Shown piece after piece: positions 1 through 11,450 of a stretch of DNA of 64,000 nucleotides. This DNA is from Rhizopus sp. PT2906 (Eukaryota > Mucoromycota > Mucoromycetes > Mucorales > Rhizopodaceae): positions 39,902 through 103,901 of the forward strand of contig JAMYHX010000105.1 of assembly GCA_025529335.1 (NCBI GenBank), read 5' to 3'. A program made the translations under genes and the position numbers. The notes under the pieces were generated by a model, which had not been told where the DNA came from, ran no database searches, and saw only the letters and a list, made by a program, of their open reading frames with translations. The stretch's first letter is position 1; every line of letters begins with the position of its first letter.

Positions 1-66
1 TCTTATGCAGATATAAAAATTTTCTCTTCTTTTTCATAATAAACTCTTTGATTGAAAGACATTGAC

Positions 67-725
67 TTATTGGTTCCTTTCATCTGCTTCCCACACATAA
101 TACATCAGATTGAACCCAGATTCATCAATAAAGATACAGTTTTGCATAAAGCTGATGTTAAAGTTTTTAATCCATGCCTCAACAGCTCTAGATCTTAGTT
201 CAATAACTTCAGGAGGGCTTCGATTGGCAGGAAACTTTGTAACTCTCCCTAACGTGTAAGTGCAGCTTTCTTTCAGATGCTTATCCACGTCAGATTTAGA
301 AATACTAAAGCCTTCAATTTTATCGCTGAGGGTATCAACCACTTGATCTAGCGTGATTACTGGACTATTGTCAATAAATTTTTTTCAAAAACTTCATACG
401 CTCTTCCTTCAGCTTGTGAAGGTGTTGATTCTTTTTTGGCTGCTCTTCAATAGCATTATCCACTTCTAAGGTCTCTTCTTTTCTGGATGCTTCTTTTACT
501 GCTTTAACCCAAGATTTCAAGGTAGATTCAGGTATGCTATACTTCTCTCCAATTGTAACTAAGAGAAGTAAGCATATACGTCTGGATAGCCCTGTCCTTT
601 TCTTTCTCTGAGTAGTTCTGGTACTGCTGCCTCTTAGTTTTCTTCTTGGCTATTTTCTCTTTCACTATGTTAAATTGTGGCTCTTGAACTTGGTTTAAGA
701 CTTCTGCACTGAACACTTCATACAT
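67..725 (-). pseudogene. Tc1/mariner-like transposase, broken and incomplete
   Basis: Two collinear open segments on the minus strand, 537-725 then 67-342, are separated by stops and frame changes. The first is a basic N-terminal piece with a KKTKRQQYQNY-type helix-turn-helix preface. The second contains a helix-turn-helix-like region followed by NCIFIDESGFN, the usual first catalytic Asp context of Tc1/mariner DDE transposases. The second Asp and the final acidic residue are not found: the frame ends soon after, at about position 67. The copy is therefore truncated as well as interrupted, and I infer it is inactive. The left end of the element is outside the window or has been lost. Confidence 0.75.
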
Positions 726-816
726 TTGAAATTTGCTTTAATCATTAAAGTCGTAGACGTTGCTAGATTCACTCATTAAGAAAAAAATTAAGGAACCTTT
801 GAAAGCTCATTGCAAC

Positions 817-900
817 TTGGTCGAACTTGTTTTCGAAATGAGACGTCACTTTTGGTCGAAGTTATTTTTTATTGGCCGAATTTAGTTGCCGCTTTGGTCG
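817..900. repeat. Four near-identical TTGGTCGAA-like motifs
   Basis: TTGGTCGAA occurs at 817-825 and 852-860. TTGGCCGAA occurs at 872-880, and TTGGTCG at 894-900, all on the same strand. They lie between the dead transposase and the pyrophosphatase start at 961. They could be binding sites in the pyrophosphatase promoter or subterminal repeats of the transposon. An AGACGTCAC sequence at 841 sits inside the cluster. Confidence 0.5.
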
Positions 901-960
901 CTGTATTCATTAAGGGCAGGAAGAAAAAAAATAGAGGAAGGGGGGCAAGGACTTTTCATC

Positions 961-2230
961 ATGAATTTTTTGACAGGTGTCAAACTTTCTTCTCCTATAA
1001 TTCGTCTTGGTAGATATTATTCCTCTTTATATAGACCAGTTGTCACTGGAAAGCAGTTTACAGAGTCGTTTCGCGTTTATCTCGGTAACTTTTATAAATA
1101 CCATTTATAACAGACTTTGAATTCACCCATTATATCAAACAAAAAGAGAAGGATGGCAAAATAATATCACCTTTTCATGACATTCCACTTTATGTTGATC
1201 CTTCTGAAAAGAGCATTGTTAATATGGTTGTTGAGATTCCAAGATGGACAAATGCTAAAGTCGAAGTAAAAAAAAAAAAAAAAAGTTTCTATAGATCGTA
1301 CTTGATGTTATGCTGATCATAAATATACATGTGTGTTTTGTTTGTATGTGTGTCAATAATAGGTTGTCAATAATGAGAAATTCAACCCTTTGATGCAAGA
1401 TATCAAAAAAGGAAAGCCAAGATTTGTCCGTAACTGTTTCCCTCATAAAGGTTATATCTGGAACTATGGCGCATTGCCACAGGTACACACAAGTTATAGA
1501 GAAATAGCCTCATGATTTATCTAAAGCATTAAAGACATGGGAAGACCCCACTTGTCTACATAGCGAAACTGGAGCCAGAGGAGATAATGATCCTATTGAC
1601 GCTATTGAAATCGGAGAAGGTGTAGCTAAGCGAGGAGAGGTAAAGCAGGTCAAAGTGTTGGGTATTATGGCCATGTTGGATCAAGGAGAGACCGATTGGA
1701 AGGTTGTGGTCATTGATACAAAGGACCCTATGGCAGCCAAATTGAATGGTAATGACGATGGATAAACAGAAAAGAATAGTACCTTAATCTTTAGCTTGTA
1801 GACATTGATGATGTGAAAAAGCACTATCCGGGATTATTAGATGCTACAAAGCATTGGTTTGAAGTATACAAGATTCCTGATGGAAAAGAAAGAAACGAAT
1901 TTGCTTTTAATGGCGAATGCAAGGATAAAGTAATGTATAGTCTATTTTCTTATTATTCCCATTAACCCCTTCATTAGGCTTACGCTAACTGCATTATTGC
2001 TGAAACTCATGAAGCATGGCAGAAACTGATTCACGCCAAAATTCCACACAAGACAGAGACTTATAATATAAGCGTGTAAGTGATTAAAGAAGAGTAAAAA
2101 AAAAAATATCATGTTCTTATTTATTTTTCCTAGAGAAAATACGTCTGTTGAAGGATCACCATTTAGAGTAGAAAGTGAACCTCTTAAAGTGACGGTAGGA
2201 ATAGGGGAGGAATCATTGATAAAAGAATGA
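961..2230 (+). CDS. PPA2-like: Inorganic pyrophosphatase, probably mitochondrial
   Basis: Hydrolyses pyrophosphate to phosphate and so pulls biosynthetic reactions forward. Model of seven exons: 961-1084, 1147-1265, 1363-1482, 1535-1748, 1802-1929, 1978-2075, 2134-2230, giving 299 residues. Family I hallmarks are plain: SPFHDIPLY, VVEIPRWTNAK, FPHKGYIWNYGALPQTWEDP, then GDNDPIDAIEIG (the metal-binding Asp motif), MAMLDQGETDWK and the KVPDGK-like IPDGKERNEF. The first ~30 residues are basic and Ser/Leu-rich, with RYYSS resembling a mitochondrial cleavage region, hence the organelle assignment. The first intron has two possible acceptors, at 1113 and 1146. Both keep frame, but the second restores family spacing (RVYLEKDGK). 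It is convergent with the CCDC25 homologue. Eukaryotic-type rather than bacterial in length and sequence. Confidence 0.93.
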
Positions 2231-2363
2231 AGGATTAATGAGATCTATATAGGAAACACATGAAGTTATGCGAGAGGAAGATAACGAAGACTATAATGGC
2301 AAGTGGTATTTTGTTTAAAATAAAGCAAAGTATCATCTTTTTTTATAAATTTTATATGCATTT

Positions 2364-3231
2364 TTACATAAAATCTTCTTCAGCGGCATTAATATCTTCA
2401 ACTTCTGTTTCTCTCCAATTGCTCTTCATCAAAGATGGATCAAATAAATCATTAATTTCTTTTTCGGCCCTTCTCTTTTCTTCAGCTAATCTTCGAGCTT
2501 CTTCTTTCTGAGCAAATTCATCCGCACGAGCCTTTTTTCTATCCATCTTTTCTCTTTGAATCTTTTCCTGCATTAAATCAGGATATCGCTCCACCTTGGT
2601 CTTGTTCAATCTGTTCACAACCTCATTGATTCTTTTTTCAACATGCACTCGTTTCACCTTTTTATGATTGTGGAATGTGACTTGACCTGTTTCCATGCCA
2701 GGTGTCTTTTTCAAGTTATCCCATGGTGTATAGATAACTGTGATGTTGTTTTTTTTATTTCCTTCGATACTGTTGGCTTTTACCAGTTGAGCACAATCAT
2801 CAACCACTTCAGGTGGAATATCGAGCCATGTTTGTCCAGGTTGTAAACGGACATAAACGTGAGCGCTAGAGAGTTTGTCAACATGAAACTACCAAATTAG
2901 CCAACTCTTTCTTTCTTTCTTTCTTTCTTTATATGATTACCCTAAAACGATGTAAGAAAAGATCACTATTGTTATTATTTGATTACTCACCAAACATCTT
3001 CAGGGAATCCATACTTGATCAAGTCTTCATCTGTATTTTATAGTTAAAAGAGTTGTCTCTTCTTTTTTTCATATTTTATCATTACTTTCAAACTTGTCTT
3101 TTCCCATATAGATGGTAACAGGTGGGTCAACAACTATAAAACATGTCAAAATGGTGTAAATTCTAAGACCTCCCCTTCAAGAAAGGGGGGGAAAAAAGAA
3201 AATTACCATTGCTAGTAAAATACAACACCAT
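2364..3231 (-). CDS. CCDC25: CCDC25 / Jlp2 family protein (NFACT-R domain)
   Basis: Small conserved eukaryotic protein whose first half is an NFACT-R (DUF814) fold and whose second half is a charged helix. Exons in transcript order: 3207-3231, 3086-3133, 2991-3030, 2364-2888, about 212 residues. Recognisable blocks are TIYMGKDKFENEDLIKYGFP, FHVDKLSSAHVYVRL, CAQLVKANSIEGNKKNN and VIYTPWDNLKKT, followed by ~70 residues of Lys/Arg/Glu-rich coiled coil ending EEDFM. Codon phase across the third intron works only if the intron is read as GT...TA or TG...AG (2890-2990 or 2889-2990). The canonical GT-AG reading leaves the frame one base short. Biochemical role in fungi is not settled; metazoan CCDC25 has been reported as a DNA sensor, which may not apply here. 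Confidence 0.9.
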
Positions 3232-5627
3232 TTTGAACAAACTGATTGAAAAAAAAAAAAAATCTATGTGCAAGATCAGCGGCTGTCAATTACTTGGCCA
3301 ATCAATTGGTTGGCTGAACAACTTATACTTCCCTATGTCCGTAGGAGAAAAAAAAAAGGAAGAAGGAGAGGTAGGTGCCGAATGACTTTAAAGACTATCT
3401 AATTAGTAAAGCTACTCGATGTAAGTTCTGGAAAGTAGGATACATTAAGTTTACTGCATTCTCTCGAAATTCATTTTACTCCTGCATGATTAAAATGAAG
3501 GTATTACTGTTGATACTTAGTCATCAAACAGGTTCCTAGAATATTGCATAAGGTAAAGTTTAACTTTCTATTTATACTTTAGTGATGCTAGTAATACTTT
3601 GACATCTCTTTTCTTTTCTCTTTTGACACAAAGAGATAAATATTGCAAAATTAAGCTCATACGTAATACTAATAATCGTGTGTCATAACGAGTTTATACT
3701 TCTCCCTGTTGAAATAGATGTCAGAGTTACGTTAAAAGAGATCTACGCATATGACATTTATGGAAACAAACATTGATAAAATAAAGTTATCTCCAAGTGG
3801 ATCCATATTCTTTGTTTTTTTTTGTTTTTTTGTTTACTGTACATCAAAGTCCTTTGAGCTGTTCAAATGCACATGTTTAGATGCAAAGCAACCCTCATGC
3901 ATAGTTTTGCCCTTTCTTCTACAATACAAAAATAGTTAAACCTGAATTGAATTCCCTTTTGAACGCTATGTAGCAACCTGGATAGATCTTTTTTCTTTCC
4001 TTGTTTTTATCTTTGGAAGGGAGACAAGTTGTTTCTCCTAAAATCCAATTTTTTGACTAATGGAGTATGAAGGCAACCTTTTCTGGAAGAAAGACTTTTT
4101 TTCCTTTGCAGAAACGGGCCACCACCGTTCGTTTTCGAGAAAGATAAAAAGAGGAAGAGAGAAGGAGGTGCAAGTTTTTAAGGAGTCAAGTCGTAAAAAA
4201 AAAAAGGAGATAACTGAACTAGAACTGAATTGCATTAAAGCAAGCACATCCAAATTCCTTCAAGTTTTTTTGATATTTAAAAAAGTAAACGAAACCGTGA
4301 GCCAGTATGCGCTCAGTCCTATTCCGCGCTTCCTCGTTTGTCCTATTTATCGACGATAATCCCCGCGTAAAGCAAGCTCACCCTTCCTCCCCCCCCCCTC
4401 TCTCTCGCCGTTGGCCATAAGCGCTCTACAACGAGGGGGGCTCCTTAGCAGCATTTATCTGATCAGACTGACCATTGACCAAAGACAAATATCTGGGATA
4501 CTTGTCTCTGTGTGTGTGTGTGTGTATGTGTGTATACACGTTCATGATGTTCCTTATAGATTCCTTTTTTGAGAAATAGAATCAAAACTTAAAGTAGAAC
4601 TTATTAAAATAATTAAAAAGAATCCCAATTCATGGGTTTTGCTTTTGATCTAATGTAGTACTACCAAACAACTCTATAAACACTAAATAGGAACAATGTC
4701 TATTCATCAGGAGTTGTGCAAAATAGCTCACCCTGTTCCCTGCAGCCACAATCAAGATATGAAAAATTGCAATGTCTAATCACCTAAAATAGAACAGACT
4801 CAGCCTTTTTCCTCTTTTTTCAGGTAATAAGGCTGTGTGCAAATATGCCTTTCCTGTTCATTCTATTGAACGCCTCCTTATATTAAACAAGAAGGAAACA
4901 AGTCTTGTGCGACATTATCAAGCTTTTTTTTAGCTTTTATGAATCCAATACGGTGGGAAGAAAAGAACGAGGAGGAAAGGGAATAGATTGTAAAAAAAAA
5001 AAAAAAATGACATTTAGACTTTCAAATTGACAAACCTTATTTATGATAAAGTACCCATAGGGATTGCCAACAATAGCTCTATTTTATATATAGTTAAAAT
5101 ATTCTAATTTCTTCTGTTTGAGCATAGACTTTTTTTTTTTAAAAAAAAAGAAAGGTATGTCAACTTTTTGCATCAGGAACTTTTTGAATATGCATAAAGA
5201 ATGATTTGATATCAAAAAAGAAAGGGCAAATGTAAGCGTGATTTTGCTCACAAAAGAAGACTTTATTTTTCATTTGAGCAAAGTTATAATTGAATAAATA
5301 AACAAGATAAAAGCACAAACAAAAAGTAATAGCAGGCAAAACAATATTTTAAAAGGCAATTCAGCTTATGTAAAAAAAAAAATAAAACTGGATGGAATGA
5401 ACTAGGTTCTGCATATACAAGAGAGGAGAGAGAAAAGAGGAGAAGAGGGGAGGAGGAGGAGGGGGGCATATGACTATTATGACATAAAATGACAAACAAT
5501 GAACAACCATAAGAAATCAAGGATATACAAAAATAAATAATAAGAAATATAATGATAGAAAGGGCATGATGAAATTGGGTTTTGCTATAAGATATCATCT
5601 TGTTTGTTGCTTGGTTTGAGATGCTGA
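3232..5627. other. Long intergenic region, no supported gene
   Basis: About 2.4 kb upstream of the CCDC25 homologue and downstream of the homeodomain gene. It contains homopolymer A and T runs, a C-rich stretch near 4389-4398 and a short TG tract near 4508-4530. The only longer open frame (4060-4359, +) is Lys/Arg/Glu-rich low complexity without family resemblance or splice continuation. Confidence 0.6.
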
Positions 5628-6200
5628 TTAGAAATCTTTATAGTGAAAGTGATCAACCGAACCGGGACTGGGGAATGAGATACTGGATGGGCTATGCAAT
5701 GACTGACAGCAATGATTTGAGGGAAGTCTTAAGGGAGGTAAAGAAACCTTTGATTGGCTCTGTAACTGATGGAAAGAGATATCGGATGTGGGCGAAGTAG
5801 GTGGAGAGATAGGTGGAAGATAATAGTATGATGATTCTTGAGCACCTTGACGTCCTCGATTGCGAAGGGCATGACGCTTATTTTGGAACCAGATCTGAAC
5901 TGTACGAGGACTCATCCCAAGCTGCTTTCCGAGTGCTCTACGAACTTCAGTGGATGGAAAATAGGTTTGACTAAAAACACGGTTCAAGACAGCTAATTGA
6001 TCGGGTGATGCTCTCTTTCTTTTCACTTTCAGGTCAGTGCGTTGTTGATGACCATCAAACGAGGTTGGTGAGAGTGGGGGAGATGATAGGAGGTTAGCAA
6101 TGTTAATTTTTGACGAAGTGGGTGCTCTGTGATGAGTGTAAACAGTGTTGGCTTCCAAGCAAAGCTCTGAAAGAGAAGGTAAAGTGCAGCTAGGATACAT
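5628..6200 (-). CDS. Homeodomain transcription factor
   Basis: Single-exon model of 190 residues. A homeodomain occupies roughly residues 60-119: the basic arm KVKRKRASPDQ, helix 1 around LAVLNRVFSQ, TYFPSTEVRRALGKQL for loop and helix 2, and recognition helix RTVQIWFQNKRH (residues 99-110), with the invariant W, F, N and R of helix 3. Outside the homeodomain the protein is Ser/Pro-rich (SSPPLSPTSF, PPISPPTSPTS), like many fungal homeodomain regulators of the Yox1/Hoy1 type, so a nuclear DNA-binding role is expected. Upstream, 6201-6693 holds a GA microsatellite and no gene. The target genes cannot be inferred. The start was chosen as the first Met of the open frame, and an additional 5' exon cannot be excluded. 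Confidence 0.88.
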   Translation of the reverse strand: MYPSCTLPSLSELCLEANTVYTHHRAPTSSKINIANLLSSPPLSPTSFDGHQQRTDLKVKRKRASPDQLAVLNRVFSQTYFPSTEVRRALGKQLGMSPRTVQIWFQNKRHALRNRGRQGAQESSYYYLPPISPPTSPTSDISFHQLQSQSKVSLPPLRLPSNHCCQSLHSPSSISFPSPGSVDHFHYKDF

Positions 6201-6558
6201 GATGAAAGAAATGAAAAAGACAAGGTAAATTTAATAAAAAACAAATTGACAATAAAAAGGATACACTATTTATATACATGTCAACAAAAAATCTGACCCC
6301 CTTCAACTCAGGCTACAGTGAATTCAAGGTCATAGAGTAAAGAAACAGCAAAATAAAGGGATTAACCGTGATTTTTCCTTTTTTGATCAGGTCTGAGTGT
6401 TGTCTTTCCCTGTATTACAAATCCAGTTTAGGTATTAACAATTGACAATACAAGTAATAATACTAGCAAGATTTACATACTCCTCTTTCCTTTCACCCCC
6501 TTTTTAAGCTCCTGTTTGAAAGATTAATATATTGAAATGATTTAGGAGAATAGTTTAT

Positions 6559-6603
6559 AGAGAGAGAGAAAGAGAAAAAGAGAGAGAGAGAGAGAGAGAG
6601 AGA
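6559..6603. repeat. GA microsatellite
   Basis: An imperfect then perfect AG dinucleotide run of about 45 bp, in the gap between the BUD13 3' end and the homeodomain gene's upstream side. Confidence 0.9.
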
Positions 6604-6693
6604 ATCACAGCCAAATAAAACAAACAAACGAACTTAGACAAAGGAGTTTAATAAAAAAAGGGGGGATTAATGTAATACAGTCATAAAGAATAG

Positions 6694-7838
6694 TTACATA
6701 TCTTCTGTAGACCAAGCATGAGCTTCTGCTGCTCGTGATTTAGCTTGATTCTTTTGTAGTAAAAGGTTATCTTCAAATCCTGTGGATCGATCTACTCCAT
6801 CCCAGCGATATCCTGGAGGTATCATAAAACGGTTTGGTTTCCAAGCGCCCTTGTAGGTGGGACGTACCAGTCTCTTTCCTTTTGAAATTGATCTTTTCTA
6901 TAATGGTTCATTAAAATTAGTCTCCTCTTTTGTGATCAACCTTTGTCTCCTCAAAAGAACACAACTTACTGTCAAGAATCCGGCAGCTGGATCATTCCAT
7001 CTTTCTTTTTCCTTAAGCTCTTGATTAAGCTCTGCATCATCTGCATATCTACAAACACACACATATACAAAATGAATTAATGTTTCTTTTAAATTAAACT
7101 ATAGTACCTTGCCAAAGGTTTATCTTTTTCTTCCATCAATCGTCTTTTTTCTTCTTCAGCCGCTCTTCTCTGAACCAACCCCTTGCCCCATTCCATTCTT
7201 TTGGCTTCTTTCTCTATTTCTTCCCTTCTTCGCCTAGCCTCCTCAGCCTTTTTAACTTTTATATCAACTTTTCTACCCGATACATCTCGATATACAGTTT
7301 CGACTGCTTCCTCCTGATGTTCCCTTTTTAATCGCTCCATAGCTCGTTTCTCAGCCAGTCTTGCTTTTTCTGCCTCGGCTTTGATTTCTTCTTTTGTCAG
7401 CACACCAGCCCTTTGTCCGTTTGACATACGAGGTACATCATCACTTTCGACCACAACTGGGGCGTCATCCTCATCCATATCTTCTAGTGTCTCGGTCTCT
7501 TGCCGCCTTACTCCTTCTCGTATTGTCTGCCAGTTGTTGACTGCTCCGTGAAAGGGATCTCCTTTTGTAACAATTTCTGCTTCAGTTTCTAGTTCCTTTG
7601 CATCCGTGTCTTCCTTTTTATCTTCAGTGTTCCAGCCAAATGCATCTTCGTCAATGATGCCAATGTTTCCTAATTTAGGAGTTGTCGTAGATGACTTTTT
7701 CTTTTTCTTCTTCTTCCTTGTACTGTCGTCTAAATACTTTGCAGCAATATATGCTTTGGTCGCTGCGTCACCCGGTCCTTTTGCAAGATATTTCTGTCTT
7801 ATGATTTCGTCATTATCAAGTTGTTTAATCTTATCCAT
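6694..7838 (-). CDS. BUD13: BUD13 homologue, pre-mRNA splicing (RES complex)
   Basis: Component of the retention-and-splicing (RES) complex with Snu17 and Pml1. Exons 7108-7838, 6970-7048, 6694-6897 give 337 residues. The N-terminus carries the family-type KAYIAAKYLDD followed by poly-Lys. The middle is charged, with DPFHGAVNNWQT. The diagnostic C-terminal block is present: KPLAR then YADDAELN, RWNDPAAGFLT, RPTYKGAWKPNRFMIPPGYR, WDGVDRSTGFE. The start was set at MDKIKQLDN; the open frame continues upstream to 7931, but that extension resembles untranslated sequence and family members begin close to the KAY motif. The gene is divergent from SAS10 with 157 bp between start codons, so a shared promoter is likely. 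Confidence 0.93.
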
Positions 7839-7995
7839 AGTTTCAGTAATTTTTTTTTTAAAAAAAGACGAATTTCCTGCAGAACAGATAGTTTCCCAAT
7901 TAGGGACCCTGTGACGGCTGGGCCGCCCCACAGTAAGCCACTTGTAAAGTTCAAAAAAAAAAAAAAATAACTTTCTTCAGTATATTTATATAAAC
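7839..7995. promoter_or_regulatory. Bidirectional BUD13/SAS10 promoter region
   Basis: Only 157 bp separate the two divergent start codons. It contains an A14 tract near 7953-7966 and no other recognised element. The role as a shared promoter is inferred from geometry. Confidence 0.5.
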
Positions 7996-9996
7996 ATGGG
8001 CAAGAAAAAGACACCTGTATTTCGTAAAGCTGTCACTCAGGAAGATCCATCGAAGAATGACAAGATAAAAGCTATTCGTACCTGGGACGACATTGAACAT
8101 GACTCTGAGGATGACTGTAAGTCTTTTTATTTTATAAACAATTGGAACTGATCTTGTGAATAGTTCATGACGAAAGAGGGAAAATATTGTTGGAGGATCA
8201 AGATGAGGATGATCAAGGTAAGATCTGGTTTATAAACATATTTAGAAAAAGTTTTTAATCAATTACACAAAAATAGACATTAGTGATCATGAAGTATATG
8301 GATTAGAAGGACTTGAGTCTGAAGAAGAAGAAGAAGAAGAAGAAGAAGAAGAAGAAGCTGACGATGATGAAGTTGAAGAAAGCAAAGCAGAACCAGCTGA
8401 AGGTAATACTAAAAAGATATATAAATAAATAGTAGATATTGACAAATACCTGTAGATAAAACATGGGGTAGCTCTAAAAAGGCCTACTACGACGCTGATG
8501 AAGCTAGTGATCTTGATGAAATGAAGGAAGAAGAAGAGGAAGCCTTGAGAATCCAAAAAGAACATCTTGCTCATATGGATGAAGCAGACTTTGTCGATGA
8601 CACTTTACCAGGATGGGGATTAGGTGCCAATCAAGATGCTGAGGCTGATAAGAAGCTTGTGGAGGACGTGACTAAAGAGTTGGAAGATATATCATTTAGG
8701 TAAGTCATCCTCTTTATTTGTACTCATGAGTCTAATTCAAACTCTAGCACAAAGCAAGCTGAAAAGCGACGAAAGAATCTTTCTGTTGCCGAAAAGCTAA
8801 AGATCATTCAGAATGAATCACCAGAGCTCATTGACTTGTTGGATGAATTTAAAGAACGCTTACAAACAGTCGAACAGATGCAGAGCCTTGTTGATAAAAT
8901 ACAGAAAAAGGAAGCACAAGAAGCGTATGCTGCTCAGTTCATTATATTCAAGTATCAGACGCTCATGAATTACATGACCAATATATCCTTTTATTTTGCA
9001 TTAAAAGCATCACAGACAACAGATATTCGTGAACACCCAGTCATTCAAGCATTATTTCATCTTCGTCAAACTATGGAAAAAGTAGAAAGTGTGGAACAGA
9101 AGTTAAAGCCCGAGATCAGCAAGTTCATCACAAGCCTCGATAGTGAAGATGCTTTTGTAAAGCACAATGGCACAAAGAAACAGGTTGATGAAGAAGATGA
9201 TATGTCAGATATTCAAAGTGAACAGGAATCTGAACACTTTGACGAAGAAGAATTTGCTGGCTTTGACGATAATGAAGAAGAAGAAGAAGAAAAGACACGT
9301 ATTGCAGATATAGAAGAAGAATTCAAGAGTCTAAAGAAAGCCAGCAAAAAGCGAAAGAGACAAGCCATGGAAGACTTTGGAGAATTGGATGCATTGGATG
9401 AGCTTGATATGGAAGATAAGCTGGCGAAGAAGAAGTCCATTAGGGACTACATTGCCAAGATTGAATCTAAGCAAGCAAAGAACACGAATAAATACCAAGG
9501 TGATTCGGATCTGCCTTATAGAGAACGTACCAAACAAGAACCAAAGGGTGTTGCTCAACCTACAGATAAATCTGCTGATTTGGATGACGCTGACTGGGAC
9601 GAGGATGATGCTGCAGCGGCTAATGAAATTCGTAATGGAAAAGCAGACTCAGACGAAGAATATTATGCAGATATCGTTGCTGCAAAGAGAGCAAATAAGC
9701 AAGCTAAATTAGAAGAATATGAAGCTTCGAGACCAGAGATATTAGATAGAGATACGGGAGTTGAGGATGGTCAGAAACGATTAGCAAGCTACAAGATCTT
9801 GAAGAATAGAGGATTAACACCACATCGTAAGAAGGAGAATAGAAATGCACGTGTAAAGAATAGAATGAAATACGACAAGAAGATGAAGAAGCTTTCTTCA
9901 ACAAGAGCAGTCTACAAGGCACCTACATCTAACTATGGAGGTGAAATGAGCGGTGTAAAGACAAATATTGTCAAATCAGTCAAATTATCAAAATAA
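7996..9996 (+). CDS. UTP3: SAS10/UTP3, small-subunit processome protein
   Basis: Nucleolar U3 snoRNP/SSU-processome factor needed for 18S rRNA maturation. Exons 7996-8116, 8164-8217, 8277-8402, 8456-8699, 8748-9996 give 597 residues. The N-terminal third is very acidic, including an uninterrupted Glu run encoded by GAA repeats at about 8320-8356. The Sas10/Utp3/C1D domain follows (PELIDLLDEFKERL, then FIIFKYQTLMNYMTNISFYF and VIQALFHLRQTME). The C-terminal Sas10 signature is intact: GQKRLASYKILKNRGL, TPHRKKENRNARVKNRMKY, near residues 535-570. BUD13 and RRP17 flank it, so three nuclear RNA-processing genes are adjacent. The 3' end is 134 bp from the convergent RRP17 stop. Confidence 0.95.
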
Positions 9997-10130
9997 TAAT
10001 AAAGTTAAGCCTCTCTACTCCTTTTTTAATTGATCAACATATTAATTTTATTTTATATGTCAAGTATTTAATAACTGTTGCATATATTGACACTTATCAC
10101 CCTGCATCAAACTTTCTACTCTTTATTGTA

Positions 10131-10688
10131 CTAATTACTATCTTCTCCCAAGTCTTCAATCACTGTTACTGTCGTCAAGGATGTTTCTGACTTGAACTCT
10201 TTTACGACTGGATCTTTCTTTTCTTCTTCTTTTTCTTCTTCTTCTTCATCATCAAACTGATCTGGTTCATCAATACCAACTAAAGATAAAAGCCATCAAT
10301 GAGCTGTTTATATTTGCTCTTTGTCTTTTCTTTACCTCTCAACATGGCTGCCATTTCCTGTACATTTTTATCAGCAAGTCTTTGTCTTTCTTCTCTTGCT
10401 TCTCTACGACTACGTAGTTTTTCTTCTTTGGCCAATTTTGCATATTTCTCTCTTGCTTTATTCTTTCTTTCCAGTTTTCTTTTATGGAATCCAGTCAGAT
10501 ACTCTCTAATATGTTACTGATTAGCTTTTTTGTGTTAATGATCAAAAGGCAAGATCGTACTGTCTTTTCTTTGGATCAAACTCTACATATTCCACTGTTT
10601 CTTGTTTTGCCTTTCTCTTTTTTGCATATATTTTACTTCCAGCAGATAAAATATCTGTATTCTTAACCTTTTTGCTCTTTGCTTTCAT
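10131..10688 (-). CDS. RRP17: RRP17/NOL12 family ribosomal RNA-processing protein
   Basis: Small nucleolar protein of the Rrp17/Nol12 family, associated with 5.8S/25S (27S) pre-rRNA processing. Exons 10561-10688, 10336-10505, 10131-10279 give 148 residues. The family block spans the first intron: EYVEFDPKKRQ then EYLTGFHKRKLERKNKAREK, followed by a long basic helix (EEKLRSRREAREERQRLADK). The tail is acidic (PDQFDDEEEE). The start is the Met of MKAKSKKVKN; upstream frame residues are not family-like. It is convergent with SAS10. The next gene, myosin V, is divergent across 762 bp. Confidence 0.9.
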
Positions 10689-11450
10689 TATAATCAAAAC
10701 TACAAATCTACTAGTTCTTTTTCTATGCAGAAATACTGAGTAAAATAGCAAGGAAAAAAGCGGTCACACAAAGCCTCCTAGGGCAGCAAACCGAGAGACA
10801 GAGAGAGGATGATGTTTTTAAAGCCCAGTCTGACGACACACAGATAGTAACTTAGTTACCCATTCCCCCCCCCCTCTTTCTCACACAACTATCTGGGGTC
10901 ATAGCAAAGAGATCCCACATTCAGATATTTCTATAGATACGTGTCAATGTATGATTTATTATCCGTATTTCCTTTTGCAGAAATAATGTAGTCAGATTGA
11001 ATTCAATAAAGTGAATCCTTTCTTTTTCATTCAGGGCCATATATACAAATGATCTTTGCAATGTATTTTTACCAATATATAATTTATATCGGATCAACGG
11101 AACTGTAGGACAAGTCTTTTTTTTTTGAATCACTATGTAGACCATATGACAAGCAACTGCGCTTCTGTGACATTCAGCCCAGTGAAATAGATACATGATT
11201 GTAGAGATGATAGATATAAAGAATATAGAACATATATATGTTACCAAGCAAAGTATATATAGCTGTTTGTGCCATTTTGTTGTTACTCTACTATAGCTAT
11301 CACTGCTACGTTAGAAAAAGAGTTTCCAAAAATAAAGTTTGTATTGTGAAACGTTTACCTTCTTTTTCAAGCCTTGGTGCCTTTTTTTTCTTTCTTTCTT
11401 TTACCTCTTCTTTTTATTACTTTCCTTGCAAACCTATAACAAAAGAAGCG
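10689..11450. other. Intergenic region between RRP17 and myosin V
   Basis: 762 bp between divergent start codons, with a C9 run near 10866 and many T-rich tracts. The open frame at 10921-11247 (-) has no family resemblance. Probably promoters of both genes. Confidence 0.5.

Noticed and set aside
4060..4359. 99-codon open frame
   Set aside because: Lys/Arg/Glu low complexity on a purine-rich strand, with no domain and no compatible splice partner.
7839..7931. Longer BUD13 start
   Set aside because: The extra residues do not match family members and would consume the short divergent promoter.
10921..11247. 108-codon minus-strand open frame upstream of myosin V
   Set aside because: No family similarity, lies in a promoter region and has unusual composition.
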